Assembly (NCBI GenBank): GCA_900540545.1
Contig: UQGJ01000001.1
Span: 124,001 to 188,000 of the forward strand
Origin: an uncultured Eubacteriales bacterium
GTDB lineage: Bacteria; Bacillota; Clostridia; Oscillospirales; Oscillospiraceae
Direction: 5' to 3'
Length of the DNA: 64,000 nt
Below the pieces are notes generated by a model. That model worked only from the letters and a program-made list of their open reading frames with translations, did no database searches and was not told the origin of the DNA. Positions 1 to 7,902 of the stretch are shown piece after piece. Both the position numbers and the translations under genes were made by a program. How positions within the stretch are numbered: the first letter of the stretch is position 1; every line of letters begins with the position of its first letter.

Positions 1-1118
1 CCGGCCACGGAGCCGGACTCGTCGCGGCAGTAGATAATGGCGCCGCGGCCGGCCTTGATGGGTTCCCGGCGGCGGTACTGCTTGAGCGATCTGCCCTGGA
101 ACTTTCGGATGAACAGCGGCACCGTCTCCGGCAGGGCCAGCAGGGCCAGCTGCGGGGTGAGCACCTGGGAGAGACGGTTGCCCTCCTCGATGGTGTACCG
201 CTCCCCAAGCCCATATTGGTAGCTGTCCCGCCGGGCCGCGCCGGCGATCTGGCGCAGGCGACCCAGTTCGCGGGTAATATCCATGAGAAGCTTGCTACCC
301 CGGATCCTTTTCAAGATGTCCCGGTTCACAGGAGCACTCTGGGGGTCGGCGGGGTCGCCGCCCCAGCAGGAGAGGATGAGACTGGTCTCCTCGGCGCGCC
401 CGGCGGCTGCCTCTGCGGCTTTCGCCACCAGGGCGCGCACATCCTCACGGTTTGCGAGCATTTGGTCGTCCACCGTGCGGGCAAGGTGGCGGGCCTGGTT
501 CACGGCGCTCTGGAGCTTGTTGGCGCACGCAAGCGCCTCGCGGTCGAGGGTGGGGTTATCGCCGCCGGTCTCACGCTGGGCCAGCAGGTCCTTAAGTTTC
601 TCTGCAAGCCCGTCGCGCTGGCGTTCCTTCTGCGCCAGAAGGTCCAGGGTCTTTTTTTCACCCGTCCCTTTTTTCAGCAGCTCGTCCAGGTCTCCCGCTA
701 TGCTGCTTATAAATTCACAGGCCGCGTCGTAGGCGGGCGTGGCCCGCCCCTCGCAGGCGGTCTTTAGGGCATGGTACTTGTCGTCATCCATGAGGTTTTC
801 CAGAATGGAGCGGTTGAGCCTGCGGGCAGTCCCGGACAGCTCTTCTTCCGGCGTCTTCTGGACAGCCAAGGTATAGACGCTCTGGTAGATGTCTCTGGCA
901 AGCGCCGGGAAGGTATCCAACTTGGCCGCGCACTCGTTTTCCAAATCGTCCATCTGTCCGTCGCCGGAGCGGAGGCCGTCATAGACGCGGTCCTCCAGGC
1001 GGGTGGACTTCAAAACGCGGTCGGTGGTCGGGGCGGGCATGGGCAGTCCGGCCACAGATCGGACCAGTGGAGAGCCCAAGAGTGCGTCCATACTGTGGAA
1101 TACGTCACGCATTCCCAT
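1..1118 (-). CDS. ViaA-like VWA-domain protein, C-terminus cut by window edge
   Basis: An open frame of 372 codons starts at ATG 1118 and is still open at position 1, so only the N-terminal part is present. The start has a GGGAGG Shine-Dalgarno and overlaps the stop of the upstream 89-aa gene. The long helical N-terminal region is rich in Glu, Lys and Arg, and the last visible residues contain DESGS, the DxSxS MIDAS metal-binding motif of a von Willebrand factor A domain. A helical region followed by a VWA domain is the plan of ViaA/CoxE proteins, which work with MoxR-family AAA+ ATPases. A RavA-like ATPase lies about 1.5 kb upstream in the same operon, which supports a partnership. The role in this element is inferred. 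Confidence 0.75.
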   Translation of the reverse strand, partial: MGMRDVFHSMDALLGSPLVRSVAGLPMPAPTTDRVLKSTRLEDRVYDGLRSGDGQMDDLENECAAKLDTFPALARDIYQSVYTLAVQKTPEEELSGTARRLNRSILENLMDDDKYHALKTACEGRATPAYDAACEFISSIAGDLDELLKKGTGEKKTLDLLAQKERQRDGLAEKLKDLLAQRETGGDNPTLDREALACANKLQSAVNQARHLARTVDDQMLANREDVRALVAKAAEAAAGRAEETSLILSCWGGDPADPQSAPVNRDILKRIRGSKLLMDITRELGRLRQIAGAARRDSYQYGLGERYTIEEGNRLSQVLTPQLALLALPETVPLFIRKFQGRSLKQYRRREPIKAGRGAIIYCRDESGSVA

Positions 1119-1374
1119 CACCGCCTCCCGGTATCACTGGAAGAAACCAGAGGCCGCCGCAATCTGCATGGCAGCTCTGGAGGTCTGCTGAAAGCGTACT
1201 GCCGATGAGAGGGAGCAGTTCTGCCAAACCGCCCTCGTGGTGCTCTGAGCTGAAGGTGACACTGTATTCGTCCCCCTGGGTCATCACATCCTCGTGAAGG
1301 ATATACGAGAGGAATGGGTCAAGTCCATCCCATGGAATGAAGTAGGCCGTGTGCTGGACCGGCATATGTTCCAT
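1105..1374 (-). CDS. Small hypothetical protein (89 aa)
   Basis: The start is taken as ATG 1374, six bases after AGAGGTG; a GTG at 1383 in frame is the other option. The stop overlaps the ATG of the ViaA-like gene by 14 bases, so the two are probably translationally coupled. The protein is acidic and has no motif I recognise. Its place between SSB and the VWA gene in a tight operon is the main reason to accept it. Confidence 0.65.
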   Translation of the reverse strand: MEHMPVQHTAYFIPWDGLDPFLSYILHEDVMTQGDEYSVTFSSEHHEGGLAELLPLIGSTLSADLQSCHADCGGLWFLPVIPGGGDGNA

Positions 1375-1433
1375 CGTTCGCACCTCTTTCTAAAATGGAC
1401 CCGGGGAGGCCGAAGCCTCCCCGGGATAGATTT

Positions 1434-1889
1434 TTACTGGTTCGCCCAAGGGTCGAAGTCGCTGTAAGGGTCCTCGGGGGGCGGATAGCCCCCCGGCGCG
1501 GCGGGCGCCTGCGGAGGCGGGGCATAGGGGGCGCCCTCTGCGGCCTGACCGTCGGTGGGGGCGGCGTCCTTTTTGCTGTCCCCGAAGTAGACGTTGTCCG
1601 CCGTGATCTCGTCCTCACGGTGTTCCACGCCGTCCTTCGTCCAGGGTTCCTTGTTCTGGAGCCGGCCGTCGACCGTGATGAGGCGGCCCTTGGTGAAATA
1701 CTTGGAGACGAATTCAGCCTTACCGCGCCAGGCGGTACAGGAGAAGAAGTCGGTCTTTTTCTCCTCACCCTGCTTGGCGAAGTCCCGGTCACAGGCGATG
1801 CGGAACGAACACACAGAGACATTTTCCGCTGCCTGCCGGAGAACGGGGTCGGCGACGAGTCGCCCGGTCACGATAATCCTATTTAACAT
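1434..1889 (-). CDS. ssb: Single-stranded DNA-binding protein
   Basis: The 151-aa protein begins MLNRIIVTGRLVADP, the standard opening of the SSB OB-fold, with the core covering about residues 1-110. A Pro/Ala/Gly/Gln-rich linker follows. The C-terminus ends SDFDPWANQ and lacks the usual acidic DDDLPF-type tip that recruits partner proteins, so its interactions may differ from the chromosomal SSB. The start follows GAAAGGAG and overlaps the stop of the 39-aa gene. It lies with a sliding clamp, helicase and sigma-like factor, consistent with protecting single-stranded DNA during transfer or replication of the element. Confidence 0.93.
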   Translation of the reverse strand: MLNRIIVTGRLVADPVLRQAAENVSVCSFRIACDRDFAKQGEEKKTDFFSCTAWRGKAEFVSKYFTKGRLITVDGRLQNKEPWTKDGVEHREDEITADNVYFGDSKKDAAPTDGQAAEGAPYAPPPQAPAAPGGYPPPEDPYSDFDPWANQ

Positions 1890-1998
1890 AGCAGAGGTCT
1901 CCTTTCAACTTGAGCTTCCTGGCCTTCTTGCGGCCGTTTGCGTTTCCCAGCCGCCGGTGGAGAAGGAACCGCCGGGGCCGTCTGGTGATGGGTTTCAT
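1879..1998 (-). CDS. Very small basic protein (39 aa)
   Basis: ATG 1998 follows GGAAGG, and the frame ends with a TAG at 1879 that overlaps the start of ssb. The peptide begins MKPITRRPRRF and has a dense Arg/Lys run (NGRKKARKLKLKG). Its start context, its fit between two genes and its overlap with ssb argue for translation. The charge suggests nucleic-acid contact, or the ORF may serve mainly to couple ssb translation. No family is recognised. Confidence 0.55.
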   Translation of the reverse strand: MKPITRRPRRFLLHRRLGNANGRKKARKLKLKGDLCYVK

Positions 1999-2014
1999 AG
2001 ATGTACCCTTCCTT

Positions 2015-2551
2015 TTATGCCGCCTCCAGGTACTTGGGGGCGAACTGAATGATGTTGTCCCTGGCGCCGGCGAGGGCCGCCTGGACCTGCTTGCGCTTCA
2101 GCCCGCAGGTACGCCCGATCTCGTCCAGGGACCGGCCCTCCGCACGGAGGTGGACCACCTTGCGCTGTTCCGGGAGCAGGGCCGACTTGAGGGCCTGCGC
2201 GTCTTCCTCTTCCAGCAGCGTGGCTTCAGCGCTCTTCACCATCATGCGCATACTGGTCATCTGTGCCAGCAGCTCGTCGTTGCGCCGGCTGCGGTATTCC
2301 CGCCGCCACTGGTCCAGGACCTTGTACATCATCTGCCGGTAGGCGATGGTGGTAAAGCTGTACTTATGCAGCGATTTCTTATCCACATAGTCCCGGGCGG
2401 CGGAGAGGTAGCCGAACACGACCACGTCGTAATATTCACGCCATGAGAGCTTGCACAGGTTCAGGAACCCGCCGATGACCCGGTCATGGTGCTCTGCCGC
2501 GAAATCGGACTGTTCCTGGGTAAGGGGCGCTTCGTTGGCTTTTTTACACAT
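2015..2551 (-). CDS. Sigma-70-like / ECF-like sigma factor of the element
   Basis: The 178-aa protein starts at ATG 2551, eight bases after GGAGG. Residues about 40-100 look like sigma region 2 (YYDVVVFGYLSAARDYV, then FTTIAYRQMMYKVLDQWRRE). Residues about 125-170 look like region 4: LLPEQRKVVHLRAEGRSLDE, then the recognition-helix part GLKRKQVQAAL. This is the layout of small sigma factors and of phage or ICE transcription regulators derived from them. No anti-sigma gene is adjacent. It sits between ssb and the RavA-like ATPase gene. It may direct RNA polymerase to element promoters, but no target promoter can be assigned from sequence alone. Confidence 0.75.
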   Translation of the reverse strand: MCKKANEAPLTQEQSDFAAEHHDRVIGGFLNLCKLSWREYYDVVVFGYLSAARDYVDKKSLHKYSFTTIAYRQMMYKVLDQWRREYRSRRNDELLAQMTSMRMMVKSAEATLLEEEDAQALKSALLPEQRKVVHLRAEGRSLDEIGRTCGLKRKQVQAALAGARDNIIQFAPKYLEAA

Positions 2552-2578
2552 GATGATAACCTCCAATATTTGTTGTGG

Positions 2579-3958
2579 TCACGCGCTTGCACTGTGTTTG
2601 ATCTCCCGGATGGCCTGGAGACTGGCGTAGGGCCTCTGGGTCTCCTGGTGGGCCCGCTCGTTGAGCGCCTCCAGTTCATCCACCTCCGCGTCGATCCGGC
2701 CACGCTCGTTGTCGTCCGCGGCCCTTGCCTGGGTGTCCAGCAGCAGCTCATAGAGCTGGAGCAGTTCGTCCCGCAGCTTGCCCACCCGCACGATGGGGTT
2801 GGCGTCGGTGGCGGCCTCGAATTGCGCGAAGCTCTCCAGGGCCATCTTGTGGACGTCCTCCAACTGCTGCTTCAGCGGGTCGATACACTTGTGTTCCAGA
2901 TAGGGACAGATGACCGCCCGGTCCTCCGGCGTCGTCCACAGATAGGCGCTCAGGATCAGAAGGTCCCGGCTCTCCACCTTGTCCCTGCCGTCCAGCCACG
3001 CCTTGGCCTGGGCCAGCGGGTAGTAGCCGAAATACTTGCGGTCGCTGATATGCAGCCCTCTGTCCCGCAGCTCGCAGAGGATGTCGTCCATCAACTCGTT
3101 GATACTGTCGGGCACAGTGACGGCGGCCACCTCCTTCTGCATTTCAAACAGCTCGTCCAGCGTGAAGGAGGCGTCGGCGGAGGGCAGGGCGGCGCCCTGC
3201 TGCTTGTTTTTCAAAATCCGCAGACGGTTCCCACGGTCCTTGACGTACTCGGTGACGGCCTTGAGCTCGAAGCGATCATAGACCGCCCGGAGGATGGCCT
3301 CTTCCGGGTTGGTGAACGTGGGAATCTCGTTGCTGGCCGCGAAGAAGGAGATGGTAGGCAGATCCATGGTCTGGCCCTCGTTGGTGAATTTGCGCTCGTT
3401 GAGGGCGGTGAGCAGAGAATTGACGATGCCGTCGTTGGCTTTCCATATCTCGTCTAAAAAGACGACGTAGCTGGTGGGTATCTTCCCATCGGTCTGGAGC
3501 TTGGGCTTATTGCCGTGGATGAGGTAGAGGGCCTTGCGGTAGGCCTCCAACCGCTGCGCCTGCCGCTCCAATGCGGAGAGGGCGGGGCCGTCCTCCGGCT
3601 GTTCCCGCAGCGCCCGGGTGGCGTCTTCCAGGTCCTTCAGCCACCCCTGGTAGACCTCGTCCTTGTCCAGGACATCCTTGTCGGGGTTGCCGGGGATCAG
3701 GGTGGACAGGTCCAACTGTCCGAAGAGCTGTTCCTCGGTACACTGCTTGCTCATGAGATGGCTGAACTGCCGCGCGGAGGTGACTCGGTCCCGAAACAGG
3801 TTGATGACCAGGCTCTTGGCCTGGCCCACGTCCCCCAGGAAGAAAACGTTCTTTCTGGTGAGCAGGGCGATGGCGATAAGCTCCACCACCTCTTCGCGTT
3901 CGGCCACCTCGCTGTTGACCGCGTCCATGACGGCGTGCATTTTCTCAAGCAGATTCAT
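2579..3958 (-). CDS. MoxR-family AAA+ ATPase, RavA-like
   Basis: The 459-aa protein carries an AAA+ core in its N-terminal half: the Walker A region reads FFLGDVGQAKSLVINLF with GQAKS in place of the usual GxxGxGKT, Walker B is VVFLDEIWKAN, and sensor 1 is FFAASNEIP. This set is typical of MoxR/RavA proteins. The C-terminal half is helical with coiled-coil character. RavA works with ViaA in a chaperone-like complex, and a ViaA-like gene lies downstream in this operon. The start at ATG 3958 follows AGGAGGG and overlaps the preceding stop by 14 bases. What it remodels here is unknown. Confidence 0.85.
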   Translation of the reverse strand: MNLLEKMHAVMDAVNSEVAEREEVVELIAIALLTRKNVFFLGDVGQAKSLVINLFRDRVTSARQFSHLMSKQCTEEQLFGQLDLSTLIPGNPDKDVLDKDEVYQGWLKDLEDATRALREQPEDGPALSALERQAQRLEAYRKALYLIHGNKPKLQTDGKIPTSYVVFLDEIWKANDGIVNSLLTALNERKFTNEGQTMDLPTISFFAASNEIPTFTNPEEAILRAVYDRFELKAVTEYVKDRGNRLRILKNKQQGAALPSADASFTLDELFEMQKEVAAVTVPDSINELMDDILCELRDRGLHISDRKYFGYYPLAQAKAWLDGRDKVESRDLLILSAYLWTTPEDRAVICPYLEHKCIDPLKQQLEDVHKMALESFAQFEAATDANPIVRVGKLRDELLQLYELLLDTQARAADDNERGRIDAEVDELEALNERAHQETQRPYASLQAIREIKHSASA

Positions 3959-4181
3959 GCTGTCCGCCCTCCTGGAAGCCGTCCAAGTATTCGATGAGGC
4001 TCTTCCCGTCGTAGTCCTCGATGATCTCCAGTTCCCTCATGAAGTCCAGCACAGAAAAATACATCTCCTTGGCCGCGGTGATCTCGCCCGCGCTGAGGGG
4101 GACTCTGGTGCGCAGGGCGTCCAGGCATTCGGCCATATCGGCGTAGGTATTCGTGAACCTGCAATCATTCATATAAGACAT
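3945..4181 (-). CDS. Small acidic hypothetical protein (78 aa)
   Basis: It starts MSYMNDCRF at 4181 after GAAAGGACG and ends overlapping the RavA-like gene. The protein is acidic and mostly helical by composition, with the segment AAKEMYFSVLDFMRELEII. No motif is recognised. Overlap with the ATPase gene suggests co-translation and possibly a linked role. Confidence 0.65.
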   Translation of the reverse strand: MSYMNDCRFTNTYADMAECLDALRTRVPLSAGEITAAKEMYFSVLDFMRELEIIEDYDGKSLIEYLDGFQEGGQHESA

Positions 4182-4212
4182 CTGTCTGCGTCCTTTCTGT
4201 TGGCCTCACCCC

Positions 4213-4234
4213 GGGGCCCCGCTGTGGGGGCCCC
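4213..4234 (-). promoter_or_regulatory. GC-rich intercistronic hairpin
   Basis: GGGGCCCC at about 4213-4220 is repeated as a palindrome at about 4227-4234 around a short GCTGTG loop, in the 93-base gap between two small genes. No run of T follows on the minus strand, so an mRNA-processing or stability role is more likely than termination. Confidence 0.35.
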
Positions 4235-4274
4235 AGCGGCGGGCCGCGCATTTTCTATCTGCTGCCGGACGGGC

Positions 4275-4490
4275 TCACCACGTGTCGCGGCAGGGGACGA
4301 ATTCAATCTGCGTGTCTGCCTCGATGGGGCAGTTGGGCTCGCCGTTGAATTCGTTGCCCTGTTTGGTGCACAGCATGGGAGCGCTCTGGGGGCGCGGGTC
4401 CACATCGACGTACAGCACACCGCCGCAGTCGTAGACCGGCCGGTCCCAGCTATCGCGCCCGATCAGGGTCAACACCATTTTTTTACTCAT
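4275..4490 (-). CDS. Small LPD28-like domain protein (71 aa)
   Basis: The frame begins at ATG 4490 (MSKKMVLTLIGRDSWDRPVY). The pattern GRDSWDRPVYDCGG, then VDVDPRP, then NEFNGEP resembles the LPD28 domain found alone or in large polyvalent proteins of mobile elements; this is from memory. LPD domains are markers of conjugative elements and phages but have no known reaction. A longer in-frame reading up to 4871 is rejected because it runs through the neighbouring gene. Confidence 0.6.
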   Translation of the reverse strand: MSKKMVLTLIGRDSWDRPVYDCGGVLYVDVDPRPQSAPMLCTKQGNEFNGEPNCPIEADTQIEFVPCRDTW

Positions 4491-4560
4491 ATAAGCACTC
4501 TTTTCGTTAGAATCATGGCATGGTTGGTGGAGACGCCCCTCGGCGCTTCCATGACGCCGG

Positions 4561-4899
4561 TCAGCATCTCCAGACCAGCAGATGGTCCGCGGGCGTCTCC
4601 AAATACTCCTCCGGCACCTGTGCCAACCGATGTGTATCACGGTACGCCGCCAGTTTCGGGCATCCAATCGCCAAGTCCCACGCGGACAGCTCCAGGACGC
4701 AGTGGCGGGCGCGCCCCCATGCGGGGAGCTGCGTTTCGCCAAAGATTCGGGCATCCTCCTCGCTGAGGAATTTTCTGGCGTGACACTTGTCCGTATAGCC
4801 GATGGCGTCAGGCACCCCTGCTTTCTCACCGTGGCAGGCGTAACAGCTGTGCTCGTCGTTGATCCGGGCAAGCACGTAGACGCCGCTGCCGCCGTCCAT
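4561..4899 (-). CDS. Hypothetical protein with CxxC-like pair (112 aa)
   Basis: The start is set at ATG 4899, which shares one base with the stop of the upstream AbrB-like gene (TGATG junction). The N-terminal part contains CYACHGEKAG and a later CHARKF, which could bind a metal. No family is recognised. It sits in the run of small element genes. Confidence 0.6.
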   Translation of the reverse strand: MDGGSGVYVLARINDEHSCYACHGEKAGVPDAIGYTDKCHARKFLSEEDARIFGETQLPAWGRARHCVLELSAWDLAIGCPKLAAYRDTHRLAQVPEEYLETPADHLLVWRC

Positions 4900-5585
4900 C
4901 ACTCTTCCCTCTGGTAGAAGCCGGGGTCGTGGGTGACGCTCAGGCGGAAGCCCTGGCCGTCGAACTCGATATACAGGTCCGCCCGGTCGCGGCTGCTCTC
5001 GCTGCGTACCTGATGGAATTGGCGCAGGGGCTTGCCGGGCACCTGTTCGATAAAGCCCCCGAGGTTGGTCATGGTCATCATGTTTTGGATGGCCTTCTCG
5101 ATGTCGTCACAGCCGTATTCCAACCCGGCGTAGCCCACGGCGGCCGGGTCGAAGGACTCCGGCCTGCGCGCACGCTCGGGTACCCAGTCCATGGCCTTAC
5201 AGATTTTCTGGCACTCCATGATGACATCGCGGCTGCGCAGGTCGAAGTAGCTGGCGGCGGCCCAGGAGCGGATCATGGAGCAGATGAGGGTATAGAGGTT
5301 GCGCTGGAGACAGGGGTGTTCCTCCACAGTGGCCAGCTGGACAAAGTCCCTGATCTCATTTGGAGAGGTGTCGTTGAGCCCGTTGACGAAGTAGAAGAGC
5401 TCAGAAACCGCGTCCTGCGGCCGTACGTGCAGTGATTCCCCGGTCTTCTGGAACTGGATGAGGCCCGGACGCTTCGCAACAGCGAACGTGTCGCCCGCCT
5501 TGAAGTCCAGCTCCTTCCTCGTCTCTGCGGGGACCATGAGGCGGCCCTCCGCGTCCATCTCTTCGGTGCGGTTCAAATAATCCAT
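4899..5585 (-). CDS. AbrB/SpoVT-like DNA-binding domain fused to an unknown domain (228 aa)
   Basis: ATG 5585 follows AAGGAG by eight bases and is preferred to an in-frame TTG at 5591. Residues about 6-48 read MDAEGRLMVPAETRKELDFK, then AGDTFAVAKRPGLIQFQKT, which fits the swapped-hairpin AbrB/MazE fold (Asp-x-x-Gly-Arg-hydrophobic-x-hydrophobic-Pro, then Gly-Asp). The remaining 180 residues are not recognised and contain a helical centre and a beta-rich end. AbrB proteins bind DNA as dimers or act as antitoxins, but no MazF-like toxin is beside it. A transcription regulator of the element is the most likely role. Confidence 0.65.
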   Translation of the reverse strand: MDYLNRTEEMDAEGRLMVPAETRKELDFKAGDTFAVAKRPGLIQFQKTGESLHVRPQDAVSELFYFVNGLNDTSPNEIRDFVQLATVEEHPCLQRNLYTLICSMIRSWAAASYFDLRSRDVIMECQKICKAMDWVPERARRPESFDPAAVGYAGLEYGCDDIEKAIQNMMTMTNLGGFIEQVPGKPLRQFHQVRSESSRDRADLYIEFDGQGFRLSVTHDPGFYQREE

Positions 5586-5587
5586 GT

Positions 5588-5947
5588 TCAATTCTCCTTT
5601 TCCAGACGGATGGTGAATTCTTGGTGGCCGATCCTGGAAACGCCCTGCATGTCCTCGAAGTCATCCAGGGCGGCTGCACAGGCGAAGTTGTCCATCAGCT
5701 CAATGAGCATCAGTTCATCGCCGTTGGCGTCGTGCAAGCCGTCTGCCCGGCCGTGGACGACACAGTAATCCAGATGGGCGATGAACATCGGCGCACCCGC
5801 TCGACGGCACCGCTCCCGGTAGGACAGGACAGCGGGCTGCCGTTCCAGATGTTCCGCGTCAGTGGGATGTCCGCCGACACGGCAGACCTTGGCGGGGATG
5901 GTGTCGGCATTGGTGAAGAGGCTGAGCTTGGTGTAGCAGATACTCAT
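5588..5947 (-). CDS. Hypothetical protein (119 aa)
   Basis: It begins MSICYTKLSLFTNADTIPAK at 5947 after AGGAGG and ends two bases before the next start. The segment RRAGAPMFIAHLDYCVVHGR and the acidic tail show no recognised motif. Tight spacing in the operon supports it as a real gene. Confidence 0.6.
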   Translation of the reverse strand: MSICYTKLSLFTNADTIPAKVCRVGGHPTDAEHLERQPAVLSYRERCRRAGAPMFIAHLDYCVVHGRADGLHDANGDELMLIELMDNFACAAALDDFEDMQGVSRIGHQEFTIRLEKEN

Positions 5948-5961
5948 AAGGCGTCCTCCTC

Positions 5962-6462
5962 TCAGGCGCACCACTCTCGGTATTCGGCGTAGCAGTCGGA
6001 GCATATCCCTCTGCTGAACTTGTAGCCGACCACATCCAGAGCGGCGGAGAAGATAAGGGCGTCCCGTTCATCCGGGAAGGTAAACACGCCCATGTCACAT
6101 CCGCCCATATTGCAGATGCCGGTGACCACCTGCCACTGTCCGTCATCCCAGAAGGTGTCGAACTTCGCACGCTCCCGCAGCTTGGAGATGGGCAGGGCCA
6201 TCAGATCGCCCAGGGCGTCGCGGTACTTCGTGGGCGTGTTCCGCCAGCGCCAAAGCTCTTTCCGGTCCTTGTGGAGCTGCTTGGCCAGCTCGTCAACCTG
6301 GTCGTTTTGGAATCTCTCGTTGTCACGGAGCCGCTGGAGTTCTTCCGCCCTGGCCTCCTCCTCGGGGTCGGGATAAGGGTAGAGCCAGGCCGAAACACGG
6401 CGGCGCAGCAGCAGAATGGCTTGGCGGGCATGTACCAACAACTGGCGGATCGTTTTTCTCAT
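5962..6462 (-). CDS. Hypothetical protein with N-terminal helix and C-terminal Cys motif (166 aa)
   Basis: The start is placed at ATG 6462 (MRKTIRQLLVHARQAILLLR); upstream in-frame codons overlap the previous gene. A basic amphipathic N-terminal helix is followed by a coiled-coil-like stretch (residues about 35-85). The C-terminal domain contains CNMGGCDMG and CSDCYAEYREWC, five cysteines that could bind zinc. It may attach to the membrane through the first helix, but this is inference. Confidence 0.6.
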   Translation of the reverse strand: MRKTIRQLLVHARQAILLLRRRVSAWLYPYPDPEEEARAEELQRLRDNERFQNDQVDELAKQLHKDRKELWRWRNTPTKYRDALGDLMALPISKLRERAKFDTFWDDGQWQVVTGICNMGGCDMGVFTFPDERDALIFSAALDVVGYKFSRGICSDCYAEYREWCA

Positions 6463-6466
6463 GTGT

Positions 6467-6814
6467 TCATTTCCTTTCTGATCCCGCGGGCAGCTGCCAC
6501 CCGGCGGGGAAATCATGGTCGGGGACCAGTTCGGGGAGCTTCTCCAAAAGGGGCTCCATGAGCGCCCAGGTCTTCTTCCCGATAAGGTCCGTCTGAAGCA
6601 CGCTCTCCAGGTAGTAGAGCGTACCCTTGTGCATCACGTAGCCGTGGTAATAGGGGCCCAGCTCACCGCCGGGGAAGGCGCTGTCGATCCAGAATTCCTG
6701 GCGCAGCGTGGTGGTGAACCGGTCGCCGCCCAGGGCGTCCGGGCCCGGCAGACCGAGCACGCGCCGGGCGTTTCCCAGATGGGCGATCTCGCCGCGCTTG
6801 AACGCCGGCGTCAT
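6467..6814 (-). CDS. Hypothetical protein (115 aa)
   Basis: ATG 6814 (MTPAFKRGEIAHLGNARRVL) overlaps the upstream stop by four bases, ATGA. It follows GAAAGGGG. The phrase GPYYHGYVMHKGTLYYLESV suggests a beta-rich fold. No family is recognised. Confidence 0.6.
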   Translation of the reverse strand: MTPAFKRGEIAHLGNARRVLGLPGPDALGGDRFTTTLRQEFWIDSAFPGGELGPYYHGYVMHKGTLYYLESVLQTDLIGKKTWALMEPLLEKLPELVPDHDFPAGWQLPAGSERK

Positions 6815-7323
6815 TTGCAGCCCCTTTCCACGCAGTCCGCATAGAAGCGCGCGGGCATAAAGGTATAGCACGTCCCACAGTAGAAGTAGGCGACCATATC
6901 ACCCTCGTCCACCTCCAGCACGTCGCCGCTGTCCAGGCCCATGCTCTCCAGGATCAGGTCGGGCTCCTTCATAACGGCTTTGTAGAAGGATTGGATGGAG
7001 GGGAAGGACAATGTCTCCTCCCGATGGAGCTTGTAGAAGCTGGCGCTGGGGTAGGCGGTTGGGACGCCGCCCACCGATAGGACCGTTGTCCCGGAAAGGC
7101 CGGCCGTCCTGCTTTCCTCGTCCTTGAAGCGGAACACGCGCAGCCCCAGGGGGGAGCGTCTGCGCAGGCACCACTTGGGCGTGTACACCTTGGGGTCTCT
7201 GGACCCGAAACGGTGCCATCGCTTAGGATTGTGTGGGTCGATACAGTAGCGGTTCTCAGGGTTGTGCTCCTGATAGAAGGGGCAGCTTGGCAAGCAGACT
7301 GCCCGCAGCTTGGGCTGCGCCAT
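6811..7323 (-). CDS. Cys-rich hypothetical protein, paralogue B (170 aa)
   Basis: The N-terminus holds CLPSCPFYQ, YCIDP and TPKWC, a set of cysteines that could form a zinc site. The order of Cys motif, HRFGSRDPKVYTPKWC and a C-terminal GDVLEVDEGDMVAYFYCGTC matches the gene just upstream, so the pair probably arose by tandem duplication. The two genes abut, and the downstream gene overlaps by ATGA. The function is unknown. Confidence 0.6.
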   Translation of the reverse strand: MAQPKLRAVCLPSCPFYQEHNPENRYCIDPHNPKRWHRFGSRDPKVYTPKWCLRRRSPLGLRVFRFKDEESRTAGLSGTTVLSVGGVPTAYPSASFYKLHREETLSFPSIQSFYKAVMKEPDLILESMGLDSGDVLEVDEGDMVAYFYCGTCYTFMPARFYADCVERGCK

Positions 7324-7902
7324 CTACTCCGTCGCCTCCCCTTCGGATGGGGCCGGGGCTTTCGGGAGCTGGTGCATTTTGTCCGCGTTCATCCGCGCAA
7401 TGTACCAGCAGCTCCCGTTGTAGAAGAAGAACTGCGGTTCCAGGCCGTCGTCCACCTCGATCAGATCGCCCGTATGGGCATAGTGGCCGGTAAAACGAAG
7501 GTCAGGTTCCTTTCCGGCCTTGATTTCATCCCAGAACCATTTGGGCACCGCATAGTCCGTGACCCGTTCGGCGCCGACAGAGACAAAATCGCTTTCGCTC
7601 GGGAGAAGTCGGTCCTTCTTGTGGAACGCGGCGTAGAAAAACAAAGCAGTATCGGAGAGGCCGTAACAGCGCAGGACACAGGGATTTTTCTTTTTTCCGC
7701 ACCACTTGGGGACATAAATCTGAGGGTCCCCATTTTTGAAGCGGTGCGGATGCTTTCCATAGAGGCAGACCCGCTGGCCCGGCTTGAGCAGGACGCCGTG
7801 AACTCGTACCTCTTCACGGCTCCTGTTGCAGGCATAAGAATCGCAGTTCGCGCACTTGGGCGGCCTGACGCGCTCCAGGGTCCCTAAAGGCCGTCTTTTC
7901 AC
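7324..7902 (-). CDS. Cys-rich hypothetical protein, paralogue A (192 aa)
   Basis: The likely start is GTG 7902, which overlaps the upstream stop by four bases (GTGA). Residues CANCDSYACN, then HPHRFKNGDPQIYVPKWC, suggest a metal-binding N-terminal part. The C-terminal GDLIEVDDGLEPQFFFYNGS matches the next gene downstream. It is about 20 residues longer than that paralogue. No known family is recognised. Confidence 0.6.
   Translation of the reverse strand: MKRRPLGTLERVRPPKCANCDSYACNRSREEVRVHGVLLKPGQRVCLYGKHPHRFKNGDPQIYVPKWCGKKKNPCVLRCYGLSDTALFFYAAFHKKDRLLPSESDFVSVGAERVTDYAVPKWFWDEIKAGKEPDLRFTGHYAHTGDLIEVDDGLEPQFFFYNGSCWYIARMNADKMHQLPKAPAPSEGEATE

Noticed and set aside
4491..4871. N-terminal extension of the 71-aa LPD28-like gene
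   Set aside because: The extension overlaps the neighbouring 112-aa gene in another frame and has a Ser/Arg-rich shadow composition.
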